Below the pieces are notes generated by a model. The model saw only the letters and a program-made list of their open reading frames with translations. It did no database searches and was not told the DNA's origin. From Fennellomyces sp. T-0311 (lineage: Eukaryota > Mucoromycota > Mucoromycetes > Mucorales > Lichtheimiaceae), in assembly GCA_025266875.1 (NCBI GenBank), contig JALLLT010000034.1, forward strand, positions 372,001-436,000: a DNA stretch of 64,000 nucleotides, written 5' to 3'. Every line of letters begins with the position of its first letter. Position 1 is the first letter of the stretch. Shown piece by piece: positions 23,090 to 36,582 of this stretch. A program made the position numbers and the translations under genes.

Positions 23090-26000
23090 TATGTTACGCG
23101 ATGAGAGTGAGGGGGTGGTTACGACAAACGGACAACGAAGGGAGATTTAGTTTGCAACTGTTTATCGCTACACGAATTTTTCGAAGGGGTCGCGGAGCAT
23201 GTCTCGCCCGTCCCTATGTCATCATTGGAGCGTGACTGGTGTCATAGCAACGTGCTCATGCCACTGTTGCCAAGTTTGTTACAGAGCTTCAATGTGTACC
23301 GTCTCTCAAATCAAGCATGCACTTATTCAGCTGAACGAGAGATACACTCGCTACGACTATTAAAGGACAATGTTCCAACTTGTTACATGAATAACATTAC
23401 TGAAAACGTTGGAATGGGAGAGTCTCATTTTAGGTTCACTAGGCCGTAGCTAACACAGCACAATATATTTTTGTCAAATGGCCTGGCTCAATAGAAATTT
23501 CCATTGAATTGGATTTTCTAGTATTGGGATCTGGTTACACTTTCATATTTCGATGCTGACGGCTGATGGTATGCCTAGCATATAAAGTAACACTAGCTAG
23601 AATATTGGTGCAATTTTGAGCCTCAAACAGTGAGATCGTGTTCGTATGGTCAGCGGTGGACACAATGCCACTGTCTGAAATGTTTTGCATGTTAGATATG
23701 AGAAGTGTTGGCAACTGCTTGGACCGACCTAAGGAATAACGGACTATCATATGTAATTGCGCACCATAACGAGTTCAAGGAATCTCAATGTGTCTTTTCG
23801 CAAAAAAAGTAATGTAAGTAGCGCGTCGGCGTGTACATCTGGTCCTGATATCTGTGATATGTTCTTCAATGTAGTGACGTGTGATAAGGCATTGATGGAC
23901 TAGTCACTAAAGCTGCTGAACATGCCAAGCTAATTGGTGCTCAGCGTTCAGTTCATTGTATTAAATAATCTAACAATAGTGAGTGTTTCTTCAGCACTGC
24001 CGGCTTGGAAGATACGTAAGGCTTTCAGTGAAGAAGATGGTAAGATCAGGCTTTCCTCTAATGGGTCAATGTCTGCTAAGCCAAGCGCTGGCAAATATCT
24101 GAGTGGACTGCTTCACGGGAGCGCGCTCATGAACAACTTTTGTACTTCCATGTCAAGTCACAATTTCAGTCAGCGAGTAGTTGATAACCGTAAAGATATG
24201 AAGTATTGTCTCATGAGCTCTTTTTGTAGATTGTTGCAATCGATGTTCATCCTTGCTAACTGAAGCTGTGATCAGCTACACTGCCTATACATGATATTAA
24301 AGTATACGCATGCCGCTGTCTCTGCAGCCAATCTCCTCTTTTTGCAGTGTTGAAATTTTGATATTCTACGTTTTTTTGCAATCATTTTCTGAAAATATCA
24401 ATGGCAAACTAGTGCTTAATCGCTCCAATGTTTTACAAATCTACCTATTTGCAACTAGAGATTGGAAATTACATACTGGAAGAAGCCATGAGCTAACTGT
24501 ACGTTACAATCGATCTCACTTCTCGAACAATACTTGCAGGCTGGGAAACGCTTACTTGTGTATACGTATTTGCTAACTCCATGTTCTACCCATAACGGAT
24601 AGCATATATTGATCCGTGTCGTATTCTGAGATAGATGGATATCCTGTTGATGGAATAATCCGAAGTACTTTCTTGAAACCGATGTAAGATAATATTGTGC
24701 GATTGCTAATAGTTATACTCGTGTTAAAGGTTCCAGTATGTGGTGGAATTGAGAAGATAGACAGTTGACTGATCTACATCATGTGTATATATATACATCG
24801 TTATAGTGGTTTTCATTGTATAAGGTGCCAAAGGTAGCAGAATTTATCTATGCAGCGTGGGCACAGTTTTTTTTTTTAAAAAAAAAAGTTAGTGTTCATA
24901 AGACACGTGTGAATCTGGGTTACCTGATGTAGTAGAGATCCTACAGGCACTCCGAGTAGATGTGGTAGGTAGCAGTTCTCTATTTTCCGAAGAATTAATG
25001 AAGACCACGCACAGACGAAACAGTTCAAGAAAAAGCAAAAAGTAATGACCAATATCGTTGTAAAGTCATTTAAAAGAGATACAGTGTTCAAGAATAAGAA
25101 CCTTTTAGGTTTTATAGCAATGGGAGGAAGCATTTTTAAGAAATATACAGCTGTCGAATCCTCAGCATATCACAGCCCATGATTATGGGCTTTCCCTTAG
25201 TCCTTGATTACATCCACTGTTATTACGACATCAACAACTGTACAGTTATCGACTGTCCTATTTGCTCTTATGTGGAACCTTGACCCGGCTTTACCGGTCA
25301 AGTAAGGCAACTCCGTGAACTTGGACTCAGATCTTCGGTCTTTTCGATAATATGATAAAATTATATGATAACATGAATCTTTCGGGCTATTACTTAAAGC
25401 AATTATCTTCTCCATCCGGAATTATCGATATAAGTAGAGAGTAATTTTCGCAATAAAACAGTATGTATAGTTTGGGCTCGTCATTCGAAACCCTTTTCTC
25501 CTTACGTAAGCGATACTACAACCGTGCATAATATCACGTCGTAACTTGCATCAAGTGTACGTGACTCGATAGAGATGCTTTAGCTTTATACCATCGGTTG
25601 TGAAAACGATATATGTATGTCAACCATATACATAATTGACTTAAATAATAAAGGATGGAATATAAAGGATGCGGAAATTCTACGTACACGAAGTAAAGAA
25701 GTAATTTACTTTCCAGATGCAAGCCAATGATAGATTGCTCACACTCGTATGATTGAATCCTCTAGATTCCAATACGTAATACACTACTACATAGTTAATG
25801 AGTTTAAAATATAAGCGCTTCAGTACCAGCTTCGAATACAGGATAAAGTTGGGTTTTATTGAATGATGTTTTTTATTGAACGCTCGCTGATCTCAGCTTC
25901 CCGCTCTCGTCTGTTCCATTTAAAGGATTAGAAATGAAAAACCTGCCCGGCAGCAGGGGCTTCGAATATAGTGGAACCCCGCTTTTTGCACAGGCGGTTT

Positions 26001-27614
26001 TCAGTGAAAAAAAAGTGCAAAAAGCGGGGGTGTTCAAAAAGTGAGGGTGCTACATGGCGGAAAATATAGCATCCATTAGTTTCTATCAGCCAATAGGATA
26101 TAGTAAGTAGCTAACTGTGCTACAATATAAGCTTGTGCATCTTAACGGAGCTTGTTTATTTGCTTACTCTTTTTTTCCGTTATCAAACATGCCACCCAAA
26201 TGCCAGCTTATAAACAAACCAAAGTATAAGGAAGCCATAATCGATCACTGAAATTGTCAGCACTCTCCCCAAGGAAGCTTGCAAGTGAAACTTCGGCAGA
26301 AGCAAGCGATGAATCTCGTCAGCAGGATACCGTTGTTTCTTTTATTCCAGAGTACACATGTAAAGAAAAGGCCAGTATAATCGATAGTGCACTTGGTGTT
26401 TTGAATGAACTAGAGTATGGGAAACTCAAAGATGGCTTGCGGAAAGTACACCGTAAAAAATCCGCCTGGGCGATTTCGGGGATGTTGGGATCTTCTGGGA
26501 TAATAGCGAAATCCCAACATATGAGTAACACAGGCTGTGCTTGCGACCCAAGCGAATCCAAAATCTGCCCAACGCTGCTACACAAGATCTCAAAATCGGT
26601 TAGCGTCTCCTTTATCCCCAGATTATCCCCAGAAATGCCCAGAATATCTGAAGGATTTTTTACGGTGTACGCCATGACTTTCGTAAGAAGAGCCAGGAGA
26701 ACCAATCGGTTATGACCTTTTTCTTCAAAAAATAAAGATCTGTATACTTCTGCCAAGTGTTCTAGATAAAGTTACTCTGTTAGAAGCTTGCTATCAGCAG
26801 TCAAATATATGCAAATACAATATAAGCGGAAAATTGCACATCCCAATTTTGGGAGTGCAAAGTGCAAAAAGCGGGTGTGCAAAAAGTGGGGCTCTACTGT
26901 AATATGCAGCTCCTTGACTCCTTAATAGCTGTCGAAATACATGTATGTATTTACCGTTATGATCGCAATATCATACCTGCAGAAGACCTTCAGTGATGAT
27001 GGACCATACGGATGGTTTACAGGTTAAGGCATGATGTAGAAAGCCCGAGGCTTGCTCTTTTCTTACATTCTACACATGAAGATATTAGTCGCTAATCGTA
27101 AACACTTAGTACATCACACGATTATCATAATATACTACCATTTACGATTTCACAACACTAGCTAGCGAGCGTATTGTCAAGATTGCTTAACGGATTGACA
27201 CACATAATCACAGCCTTATGTTTCGTTTTGTCACGTAGGTACTACGACGTAGGCAAAAGTATACCTATATCTCAAATTAAGTTTTTTTTTTCACACTAAT
27301 GTAACCAGTCAAAGTAATCAGCTCGATAAATATTAGGCAATGCGCTTTCAATTATGATTAAACGGTTTAGAGTAGTTAAATATTTTAAGCAATATATATC
27401 GCAGTAACCTAAGAGATAAAAAAAATTACACTATCGACTACTGGATATGCATGCGGCCCCTACTCCCTCCAGCGTTTGCTTCCGCAGAACAGGTATATAA
27501 ATCACAACACTCAACATTTATACCTGTAGATTACCCTGGCAACCTAAATGACATTAGAATTTAATGGTAGTACAATCATTAAAGCAAAAATCCTTGTAAT
27601 AATATGCTCTAACT
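23090..27614. other. 4.5-kb gene-free interval
   Basis: Holds the COR1 promoter, a T11A10 tract (24867-24887), a small hairpin (about 25279-25302, CTTGACC/GGTCAAG), a 931-bp pogo-type element (25969-26899) and a TATA box (tatataaa, about 27494) 120 bp before the MCT gene. ORFs are short and unrecognised. Confidence 0.6.
25969..26899 (+). mobile_element. Degraded pogo/Tigger-type DNA transposon (931 bp)
   Basis: Terminal inverted repeats tagtggaaccccgctttttg and, inverted, cagtagagccccactttttg are flanked by TA on both sides, the target duplication of Tc1/mariner/pogo elements. Sub-terminal gcaaaaagcggg blocks are repeated at both ends. Inside, a plus-strand start at 26189 encodes MPPKCQLINKPKYKEAIIDH, then a stop; this resembles the start of a pogo/CENP-B-type DNA-binding domain. 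The catalytic region is not recognisable, so the copy is internally deleted and decayed. Confidence 0.7.
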
Positions 27615-29427
27615 ATGTCCATCAAACAAGAAGATATTAAAAAAAGCGAGAGCCATTCAAGAATTGCTGATCATGAATGCTGTACGGACAATGAAAGTGG
27701 TTCTCTCGAGGAACTAGATGCACAACTACCTCCAGACGGCGGTTATGGTTGGTTTGTTACACTTGGTGCATTTTTAGCTTCGCTTCTCGGAGGCGCTTTA
27801 CCTTTTTGCTGGTACCTAAAGAGTCATTTGCATTTTGCTTTCGATAAATTCAATTAAGCCTGTCTCTTTAGGGGTAAGAATATTCCACCGAGATCTGCGA
27901 TGGATTGGTAATACAAGAGTTAACCAAACCAAACGCACGTAGGAATTATGCAAGATTATTACCAGCGAGAAGTGTTTGGAAGCTCTGCTAGTTCCACGGT
28001 GCAGCTATCCAGTGCTGGTACATTGACTACGGGCATGATATATCTGTTATCCTACCCAACTACAGTTGCATATAGTATATTAGGTGCAAAAGTAACTCTT
28101 TTTATTGGGACACTTGTGGCATCTGGTGGATTAATAGCAGCAGGGGCAGCGACCGAGGTATGTGATGTGATGACCACTATATGTATTTGCAATTAACAGT
28201 AAATAATATAGATATGGCACCTCTATCTCTCCATGAGTATATGTAGTGGCATTGGAATTTCGATTCTTTTTAATGTACTAAAATGTGCCAAGTAACTGTT
28301 GCATGTCTCACTCTTGTGTAACCTTTAGGTATCTAATCAAGTTCTTGCCTACTGGTTCGATAAGAAAAAAACTGCAGCTTTTGGTTTTATTGGAAGTGCA
28401 CAGCCTTTTGCTGGTCTGGTAGTTCCATTCATTATAACACCGATTAATAGCAATCTTGGTGCATCATGGTCTGGTTCAAAATTCTATTGTATTCACGTAA
28501 TTTGACCTTACTAATGCATAATACGACGTAGGACATTTCGAATTCTGGGACTCGCCTTCCTGGTGACAAATATAATTGCGTGCATCCTTATTAAAGAAAC
28601 TAAATCAGGCATTCAATGTCGTAGAAAGACAAAACTGTTGCAGTTTAACTGTCGAACAGTTCTCGAAACAAATATCATACTATATGCTATTCAAGCTCCT
28701 GTTCAAATAGGCTCTATGTATATCGCAACCACTTTTCTTCCATGTACACGCTTTCAGAAAGTATTATCGACTTAATTAATCGTCCTAATCGAATATTGCT
28801 TAGCTTATGCCACATATATTGGGTTATCAGATACCCAAGAGTCCGCGATAATTTCGCTCATATGCGGTATGGGATTTTTAGGTCGCGTTGGAGCAGGGTA
28901 ATAGTGACAATGATATATGACCTATTTTTTTACTAATATGTACTTTTTACTATACTCTAGATTACTTGCGGGCCGGTTCGGAAGACTGAATATCCTGATT
29001 TTATCTTCTACCATCAGCGGACTGAGTTCATGTCTGATATGGATGTTCGCCTACGATATCAAATCTTTGATGGGATTTAGTGCTGTATTTGGCCTTTGTA
29101 TGGGGACATTTCCCGCTACAGGTAGTTTTTTTTTCTATAATTGCACAGTACAGATTTAAAGATGTATATGTTTTTACTTTTATAGCACCTCCTACAACAG
29201 CTTTCTTGGCGGGAATGAATCGGTATCCTATAGCTCTAGCTGTGGTCATCACAGCGTGTTCCCTAGGTTGCTTGGGAAGCACGATAGCCAGTGCCATCGA
29301 ATCAATTAGCTCCGCCGAGCCGTTTCTTACTTATAAGCTTATGACTGGATGTGGATACCTTTTCTGTACAATTATTCTGCTCATCTTGAGGCTACGATTA
29401 GATAGAAACATTTTTTCAAAAATATAG
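27615..29427 (+). CDS. Monocarboxylate-type MFS transporter
   Basis: Predicted 441-aa, 12-helix transporter of the monocarboxylate porter family. The hallmark is PPDGGYGWFVTLGAF at the first helix, after an acidic N-tail; later helices contain GMGFLGRVGAG and AGRFGRLN. Exons are 27615-27811, 27872-27873, 27943-28157, 28212-28274, 28329-28468, 28532-28743, 28804-28897, 28961-29121 and 29186-29427. The frame between the first and third requires either a 2-nt micro-exon (GG, flanked by tttag and gtaaga) giving FCW-GIMQDYYQ, or a frameshift. The donor of exon 5 (gtctgg) is weak but gives the conserved SWTFRILG. The substrate is unknown. All other junctions are clean, so the gene is probably functional. 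Confidence 0.78.
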
Positions 29428-32164
29428 CTACTATTGTGCATAAGAGTTATAAACAGAGTGGCTAAATAGTCAATGCTTGATCAATTATAAACAATCCAAA
29501 GTGTGTGAAAATATAGGAGGGCAGAAATCAATGGTTTTATGAGACGATAGTCTACGGAGTATTATAAGCTATGCACACAAATATACTCTATTATTCAACA
29601 ACATTTCGCCATGTATGAGTCGCGCCATTCAATTGCATGGCTATTTAATGGATCAGGATAGATAGGTATGTGATTCACTCGTATCTTCTTACATATACTC
29701 CGTTCCTTCCTTTTTTAATGGTTTGCTTCCCGATAGTCGATACCAGGCCATCGATGCCTGCCAATCTACCATATGCAAAAATGCAGCAAAGTTTGGTGAA
29801 GCTGTGAATTGCCATTATTATATCCTAGGCAAACTCAACATCCATCAGTGATCGAAGCATAGCCGAATCGCGAAAAGAGGGTGAGAGGGAAAGAGGATCG
29901 CTTAAATAGCTTAACAAAGGTCGGAGCAAAGAAACCCGCAGCTTACCAAGCAATAAACACTCGGACATACCCTTTTTGCAGAAGTGGTTTACCTCCTTGT
30001 TTGCTCCAAGGCATTGACCCTGACAAACGTATAAAAAGAAGTAGATAGAGAAAAAAAAAGAGGAGGAAGGTTAGTATGAGGGAACCCATGAAAACGCTCG
30101 TGGGCCCGCAGAAGTTTGGACTGAACGTTTAAAATATTTCAACAATGTCAAGCATTGGTAACTATCATCGACATCTTCCCTGGCGCGGCGTACCGAAACT
30201 AATGCAGGTATAATCACGATGACGATAAAAAGACGACAAATTTTCGGGTTGACATTGGACTTGCCTGGGATAACATGTCTTTTTAATTAGATAATAAATA
30301 TGCTCTTTCAGAAAGAACTCAACTTTGACAAAAATAGCCAGATTTTTAGACATTCTTTTTGAGTCTTCTCGGTAGCCTCAACTTTTCTTTACAACATTAA
30401 TAATATTCTGGTGTATAACAGCAGCCTCTTCGAACAATAAGTAAGGTCAAAGAAATCAAGGTATAGTGCACCACCAGTTTAAGAAGAATAGCACTTTGAC
30501 TGGCCAGTTGTAAAAATTGATGTGTGTTGAACATAGCTACATATCGCCGAAAGTGAAAAAAAGTTGAGGTTGGCGAAAGACTAAAAAAGAAAAGATGTCT
30601 TCTCTGAAAGAGCTTTTTATTCTCTGATTAAAAACGTCCTGTTTTCCTAGGTAAGCCCAATGAGTTTTTCATGTGCTTTTCCAAGGTTTTTTTTTTTATT
30701 TTACCAATGAAAAGAAAAATTGTCAATCCGAATTTTTTTTTCGTTATCATGAGTAAAAATTCGCGAAACATACAAATGTGGTACCAATCCTTCTTTAACT
30801 GCTCTAATTGACAAGTCGCTGCACAGAATGGCATGTCCTGATGGGGATCCTTGCGGGCAAGCAACCGGTCTAGAGTTTCCTCGTGACCAAATTTGACGCG
30901 CAACTAAAGTTAGAATGACAACCCTACGCACTATACGGTTGTCCCCGGCACAGTTGACAGAATGAATAGGAAAACATGGCACACACAAAATCTATTTTGC
31001 GACTCAATAAACTGTTGTCGTGAGGATGAAGGCTCCGTAGTCTAGTTAGGTATATTTTATCCTTGAAGCATATTGACCGATAATAACAAAATAAACTATC
31101 TATCAGCCATTAATAAAAATAATCCTTAACAGCAAAGTCGTCTTACCGTTACCATCTGAAGAGATCAAATTATTCTTTTCTTGAACAAATCGACAATCCT
31201 AACAATTCCAAACTTTGAAACACGAAAACAAATTAATGAACTTACCGTCGCTTTGTGAACAAAGCTTGGTAAGTTTTCTTATGATTGCTAATAGTGCAGG
31301 GACGTAATGTATTCAGTTATTAGCTGTTTGGTGATTATTCTTTCCATCAGAACGATGCGTACGACAGCATGCTGATTTAGTGAGTCATCCGCGCGGCGTA
31401 CATTTGTCCGCTATACTTGATCCAGCAATGACATTGGATAAACGACTTTATCCTTCAACCGGTCCGCTTGATGTACTCAATTTGATGCGGATAAACGCTA
31501 CCTATAAAAGAAAAAAAGTGTACACAAAACGTGCGTTTTTTATCGGACTTGTGGAATTGTAAGGAATCAAACTGGGATCCATTCGGCGCCTATGCCGGTT
31601 ATGGTGTAACTTTGTTATACCTTCAACTTGCTCGTATAGGGACTACGTACATGCATGAGAACGGTGTGGGAACAAACAAATACATAGGCTAAGTGATAAA
31701 AGGATTAGCGCATCAAAAAAGTTAATCGAATCAAAATGAACAACGCGAGTACTCAACAAAATCTTGGTAAACAAATGGTTGATTTGTCAGAATGGATAGA
31801 TAGATTATCAAAGTGTATGATCTGTCACTACCAAGGTATCATCAGGTCAGCCATTTTATGTGACCTCATGCAACGAAAGGGCGTATGTTTTCCGAAAATG
31901 AAAAAAGGGTTGTTTTTGTGAAACAAATAGATCCTTGACAGGCAAGTTGCCAAGAACCATTAACACCGGGTATTACAAGCTCCAGTCGGCCGGGTCAAAC
32001 AATGTGAGGTTTTGCCGTCAACGGAATTACGGGAGGAAAAATACTTTTGCCGCTAACATTGACACTACTATTTTAGTTTCAGCGATATGCGAACTAAAAT
32101 AGGAGTTATTTACCTCTTTGACCTTTTTTTTTTTTTTACTTCTTTTTACCAAAGTAAAAGAAAA
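29428..32164. other. 2.7-kb interval without recognised gene
   Basis: AT-rich, with several poly-A/poly-T runs and short ORFs only. No family match, tRNA or transposon termini were recognised. Confidence 0.55.
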
Positions 32165-35100
32165 ATGGTTGATGTTGCCAAAGCGCTTCGACCTCCACCT
32201 TTTGAAAAATGGCGAAAACCCCTGAAAGCTTCCGTAGCTCTTCTTGTTTCCTTGGTTATGACATTGAACGATCAATGTCGTGCACAAATCGGTCCTGCAT
32301 CACTTTTAGTGAGCATTTCGGTCGTTTTATACTTTCCTTCAAGAACAATCGGTGTTGTACTCGAGGTACATATACATAAAAAAATATATATACGCCGAAG
32401 TGGTTGATTTATTCATAGAGTTTTTAGGACGTCGTTTTCGGTACCTTGGGTGCGCTGATTGGCGTTGGGTACAGTTGTTTGGGTACGTGGATGATTCCCT
32501 GCAATCGATTTGTTTTTTTCTTTAACTGTAGTAATTTAGGCATGTACCTTGCGAATCTGGCGCGAAGTGAAACAAATCCTTCACCTATTCAACCTGGGTC
32601 CAGTGGCGTTTTGGCAGCTTTCTTGATAGTAGCTACGTTCATTTTGAATTATGTTCGTTTAAAGGTCCCCAGAGGTAGTATATTATCGAGATTTTTTTGG
32701 TGTTTTTGTATATGACTAACATTCTTGTGATCAAGCTAATTTTGCCAGCATTACTGCTACCATTCTCATCTCGGTAAGGAGAAAAAATATATAATTAAAC
32801 GCCCGATTCTTTTACAGGCGAAAAGACCCTTACATAAATGATATCATTTAGTTCTCTTTGACACAAGCATCAGTGATGCCTGGATTCTATCCGGAAATGC
32901 TGGTAAAAACAACTTATATATAATTATATTGATAATAGTTGACTAACTTTTTTTTTTTAAAAAAAAAAGTGGGTGTTTATGAAACCTTTGGCTGTCGGCG
33001 GTGGTATAGTGCTTGCAGTCTCCGCGTTGATCTGGCCAGATGACAGTATCAGCAACTACATGGTAGTCCTACTGAAATGTTTGGAAGGCCACAGTTCATT
33101 TTTCAAAGAACATTCGGCAGCGTTTCTATCCTTATCACCCAACTCACTCAACACCACATTACCATCGCTACATGACCATCTCCAGGGTAGCACATTACTT
33201 TTGATCGATTGCAAACGAGCCGTGCATCGAGACATTCTCTATTCCCGTCTTTCTGGAAAAGACATCAGCAAGCTTACCGAAATGGTCAAGGACATGCGAA
33301 ACCCCTTGCATGGAATTGGACTCAGCCAAATTCTAAAAGGCGACTTTCACAACAAGATGCAGATGGATGAAAAAGACCTCCACGCCGAACAGGAGGTCCT
33401 TTTCGATGTCATTCGCGAATTGCATTCCATTTTGGAACAACTGACCGATACTTGTCACGATACCCTCAACGATTGCATTGTTCGACTCAAAGGATTCCAT
33501 AAAGCTGCTGCTCGAACAACATTGAATAGCTTTTTGTGGCCGTTCCCACGACTTTTCAGCAACGACACGTTCAAAAAGAAAAAATCTGACGAGGAATATA
33601 CCGATTTACCGCATACCGACTCGCAGCAGTTAAAGTCACTCATTAATGAACTCAACCAAAGGGCTGATGCATGCGTGCGTCAACTGTGGGCATTGCATCC
33701 GGATAAACCGCTGAAACGCCATATCGGTGCACTCAATCTGTTTTCGACGTTTCGATATAATCTGACGGAATACGCCAAATGTTTGGCTACCTTGGTGGAA
33801 TATACCGAAGAACTCGAACGCACAAGAACGACACGACGTATTTGGATGCCTAGTGCCAAATCCTTCAAAAAGTATTTCAGATCCGGCGAAATTGATCCGC
33901 ATATGGGCAGCGGCGAAGCAATCGAGACAAAACAGAATGATGGTGCGACTCTTATGAGAGTACCCACTCGACAGAACAGTCTTATTGAAGTCGAGGATCT
34001 TTCATCGTTTGTCAAGAGGATTGGATCCAAGAAACTTTACCATCGTGACCCCGACGTTGATCCACCCACTACCGCTTTCCAACGATTTTGCTATACTCTA
34101 TACCAAATCCGTAACTGGTTTTTGGAAGCCAATACGTTTCTTGCATTCAAGGCAGCGGTGGGAACCATATTGCTGGCATTACCGGTTTATCTTCCTCAAA
34201 GTGCTGCATGGTACATGGCGCAGCATGGTCAGTGGGCCATGATTATCCTTGTCATGTGGATGTTTCCAATGGCGGGCATGTTTTTCTATACGTAAGTGAA
34301 TTTTGTATACACGTTGCACTTGTAAACTAATACATCACAGTGTTATTATGCGTGTCCTGGGCACATGCGCTGGTGGTGTTCTTGCCATTGTTGTATGGGA
34401 GATTGCGCAAGGAAACCCATACGGACTTGCAGTTGTTACGTTTGTCGTTTCAACTTTATTTTACTATTGTCTGCTATACAAAGCACCTCTACGAGTGCTT
34501 GCAATGATGACACTCATTACTATGATTATGGTAACAAAATCAATTAAAAAAATAAGTATGCGCATCCACTAACGCAGTGACATGATAGGTTATTTGTTAT
34601 GAATACCAATTTGTCCACGATGCAACTGGTGATGATCCAGTCTGGACATTGTCTGGCAAGGTAAACCCGCCCTACCATTCATTTTTTTTGGATTGCTCAC
34701 AATTCTTTCAAGCGTATGCTTCTTGTCGTTATCGGTGTGGGAGCAGCTGCCATTCTCTCCATGATACCCTATCCAGTGAACGGACGTGTCGAACTTCGCA
34801 AACGACTAGCCGAAACCTTGCGCGATATTGGCCGAATGTATAGTCTTCTTACATCACAATTCATTGTTCCAGCACACATCAACAAATTATCGAGCGAACA
34901 AATCAAGTCCGTGCGACACCTTGCATTGGATCTTCAACGTCAAGTCGCCGATGAACGAACCTTTTTAAAACTTGCGATTTTTGAACCACCTCTTCGAGGA
35001 ACTTTCCCGTCGAAAACTTATGCTGAAATTGTGAACAGTGTTGAAAATATGGTCGATTTGGCTTATGATATGGTGAGTTGCAGATCTTCAGATTTAGGAG

Positions 35101-35545
35101 AAGATATTTTAATGTTTCAAAAGGCATTTGCGTTGAAAGATATCGATCCGGTTTGGCGCGAACAAGTGGCATTGTCTGGAACCAAGGCGAGACAAGATTA
35201 TGTAAGTTCATTTTACTTGACAAAACACAGGATTAAATGCCATTTCGATAATAGTATGCATCTGTTTTGACGACAATTAAACTTGTGTCGTCTACCATGG
35301 CAGCCAAAATGTCATTGCCTCCGTATATGGTATCTCCGCAAGAATCCCTGGATCGATATACCCAAGCACTTTATGAAAAATTCCACATTACGGGCGATCA
35401 TGTCAGTAATCCAGCGTATCCCAGCTACTGTGCCTACTTGATCTCCAGCACAGCCTTTGTGGATGAATTGACTCACGTGTTAGCGTCTGTGGAAGATCTT
35501 GTTGGTATAGAAGATCCTGTAGAATGGCTAAAGATCCATTTGTAG
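32165..35545 (+). CDS. ArAE / Brefeldin-A-sensitivity (BRE4-like) membrane protein
   Basis: Ten exons (32165-32365, 32428-32482, 32540-32674, 32736-32773, 32852-32902, 32970-34291, 34341-34530, 34589-34660, 34713-35201, 35255-35545) give 947 aa. There are two membrane blocks: N-terminal (VALLVSLVMTLN, IGPASLLVSISVVLYF, then helices to WVFMKPLAVGGGIVLAV) and C-terminal (FLAFKAAVGTILLALPVYL to LLVVIGVGAAAILSMI). A cytosolic helical region of about 400 aa lies between them. This layout is that of the fungal aromatic acid exporter / FUSC-like family containing yeast BRE4. Transport of aromatic or other organic acids is inferred. The 57-nt intron at 32483-32539 lacks stops and could be retained. 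The start MVDVAKAL was chosen over an upstream in-frame ATG at 32087 preceded by T-rich leader. Confidence 0.82.
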
Positions 35546-36091
35546 TATCTTCATTATGATTACAAGTAATTATATAATTGGCAGACTGTCTGTTTGACTG
35601 ATGCAGTCTATATAGCACGTGATGGATGCAATAATTTTGATATTATTAAGTAATAAATCTGGCAAGTAGTTTCTAGTAGAAAACCACCCTTACTATGAAT
35701 TTTGTGGAAACCGAAATGTCGATGAATGGATATCTTTATGTGTGCGCATACACTCACCTAGATATTGCATGCGAGACGTAACAGCGTTTACACATCGCTC
35801 TGTTTCATCTGCAAAAGTAAGTCATGGCCAAGGAGTATTGGCCTATATCATGTGCAGTACATGACATTACCTCACTCTATATGTATGTTGTTGGCGCCGT
35901 TTTGAGTCAGGTGTACAGTAGTCGGTTGTTGTGTAAATTGGTAGTTGAGTACACCAAAATAGAGTGAGCACCAGCAACAATATCGTTTGTTACGGACGTT
36001 TGTATGGAAGGATCCTAAAGAGGATTGAGGATTGGAAATAGAAAATGTGTAGTAAAGCAAATTGTCTTTATTGCTTGATCGATAAACAGTA

Positions 36092-36263
36092 CAGTGGCCG
36101 CTTTATATAGCGATATTTTGTATAACGATAATTCGATATAACGATACAATTCTCGACGCACCAAAACGGTAATCACTGCCAAATCCCATTTTATATAACG
36201 ATATTTCGATATAACGATAAAGTTTGGGCTGCACCATCGCATCGTTATATAAAGCGACCACTG
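36092..36263. mobile_element. Tc1/mariner-type MITE (172 bp)
   Basis: Near-perfect terminal inverted repeats: cagtggccgctttatatagc at the left and cagtggtcgctttatataac inverted at the right. They are flanked by TA target duplications at 36090-36091 and 36264-36265. The interior is filled with repeated tataacgata units and has no coding capacity. It is much better preserved than the relic at 11195, so it is younger. Confidence 0.85.
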
Positions 36264-36547
36264 TAATCCTAATTTCAGGACACTAAACAGCACTGATAAC
36301 TATAAAGTATTTAGGCTGGGGTATTGATAAATGTAATCAATTGACCAATGTTTATTTAATGAAAAGCGCTTCTTATTTATATCTTTCGATACAATGGCGC
36401 AGCACTAGCTGTCCTAGTTGTGATAGGTGCGTACGGTAACCAATTGGTAATGGTGTAGTTGCCGCAGCAAAGAAGATTCTGGCTACTAAGCTACTCTATT
36501 GGGTAATTGTGGGTGATAATGGTAATATATATGATATGATAATACAA

Positions 36548-36551
36548 GAGG

Positions 36552-36573
<22 letters not shown>
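36548..36573. repeat. (GA)n microsatellite
   Basis: About 12 GA repeats in an intergenic region. Confidence 0.9.

Positions 36574-36582
<9 letters not shown>

Noticed and set aside
26254..26756. Overlapping ORFs inside the pogo-type element
   Set aside because: Neither strand shows a catalytic transposase domain; treated as decayed element interior.
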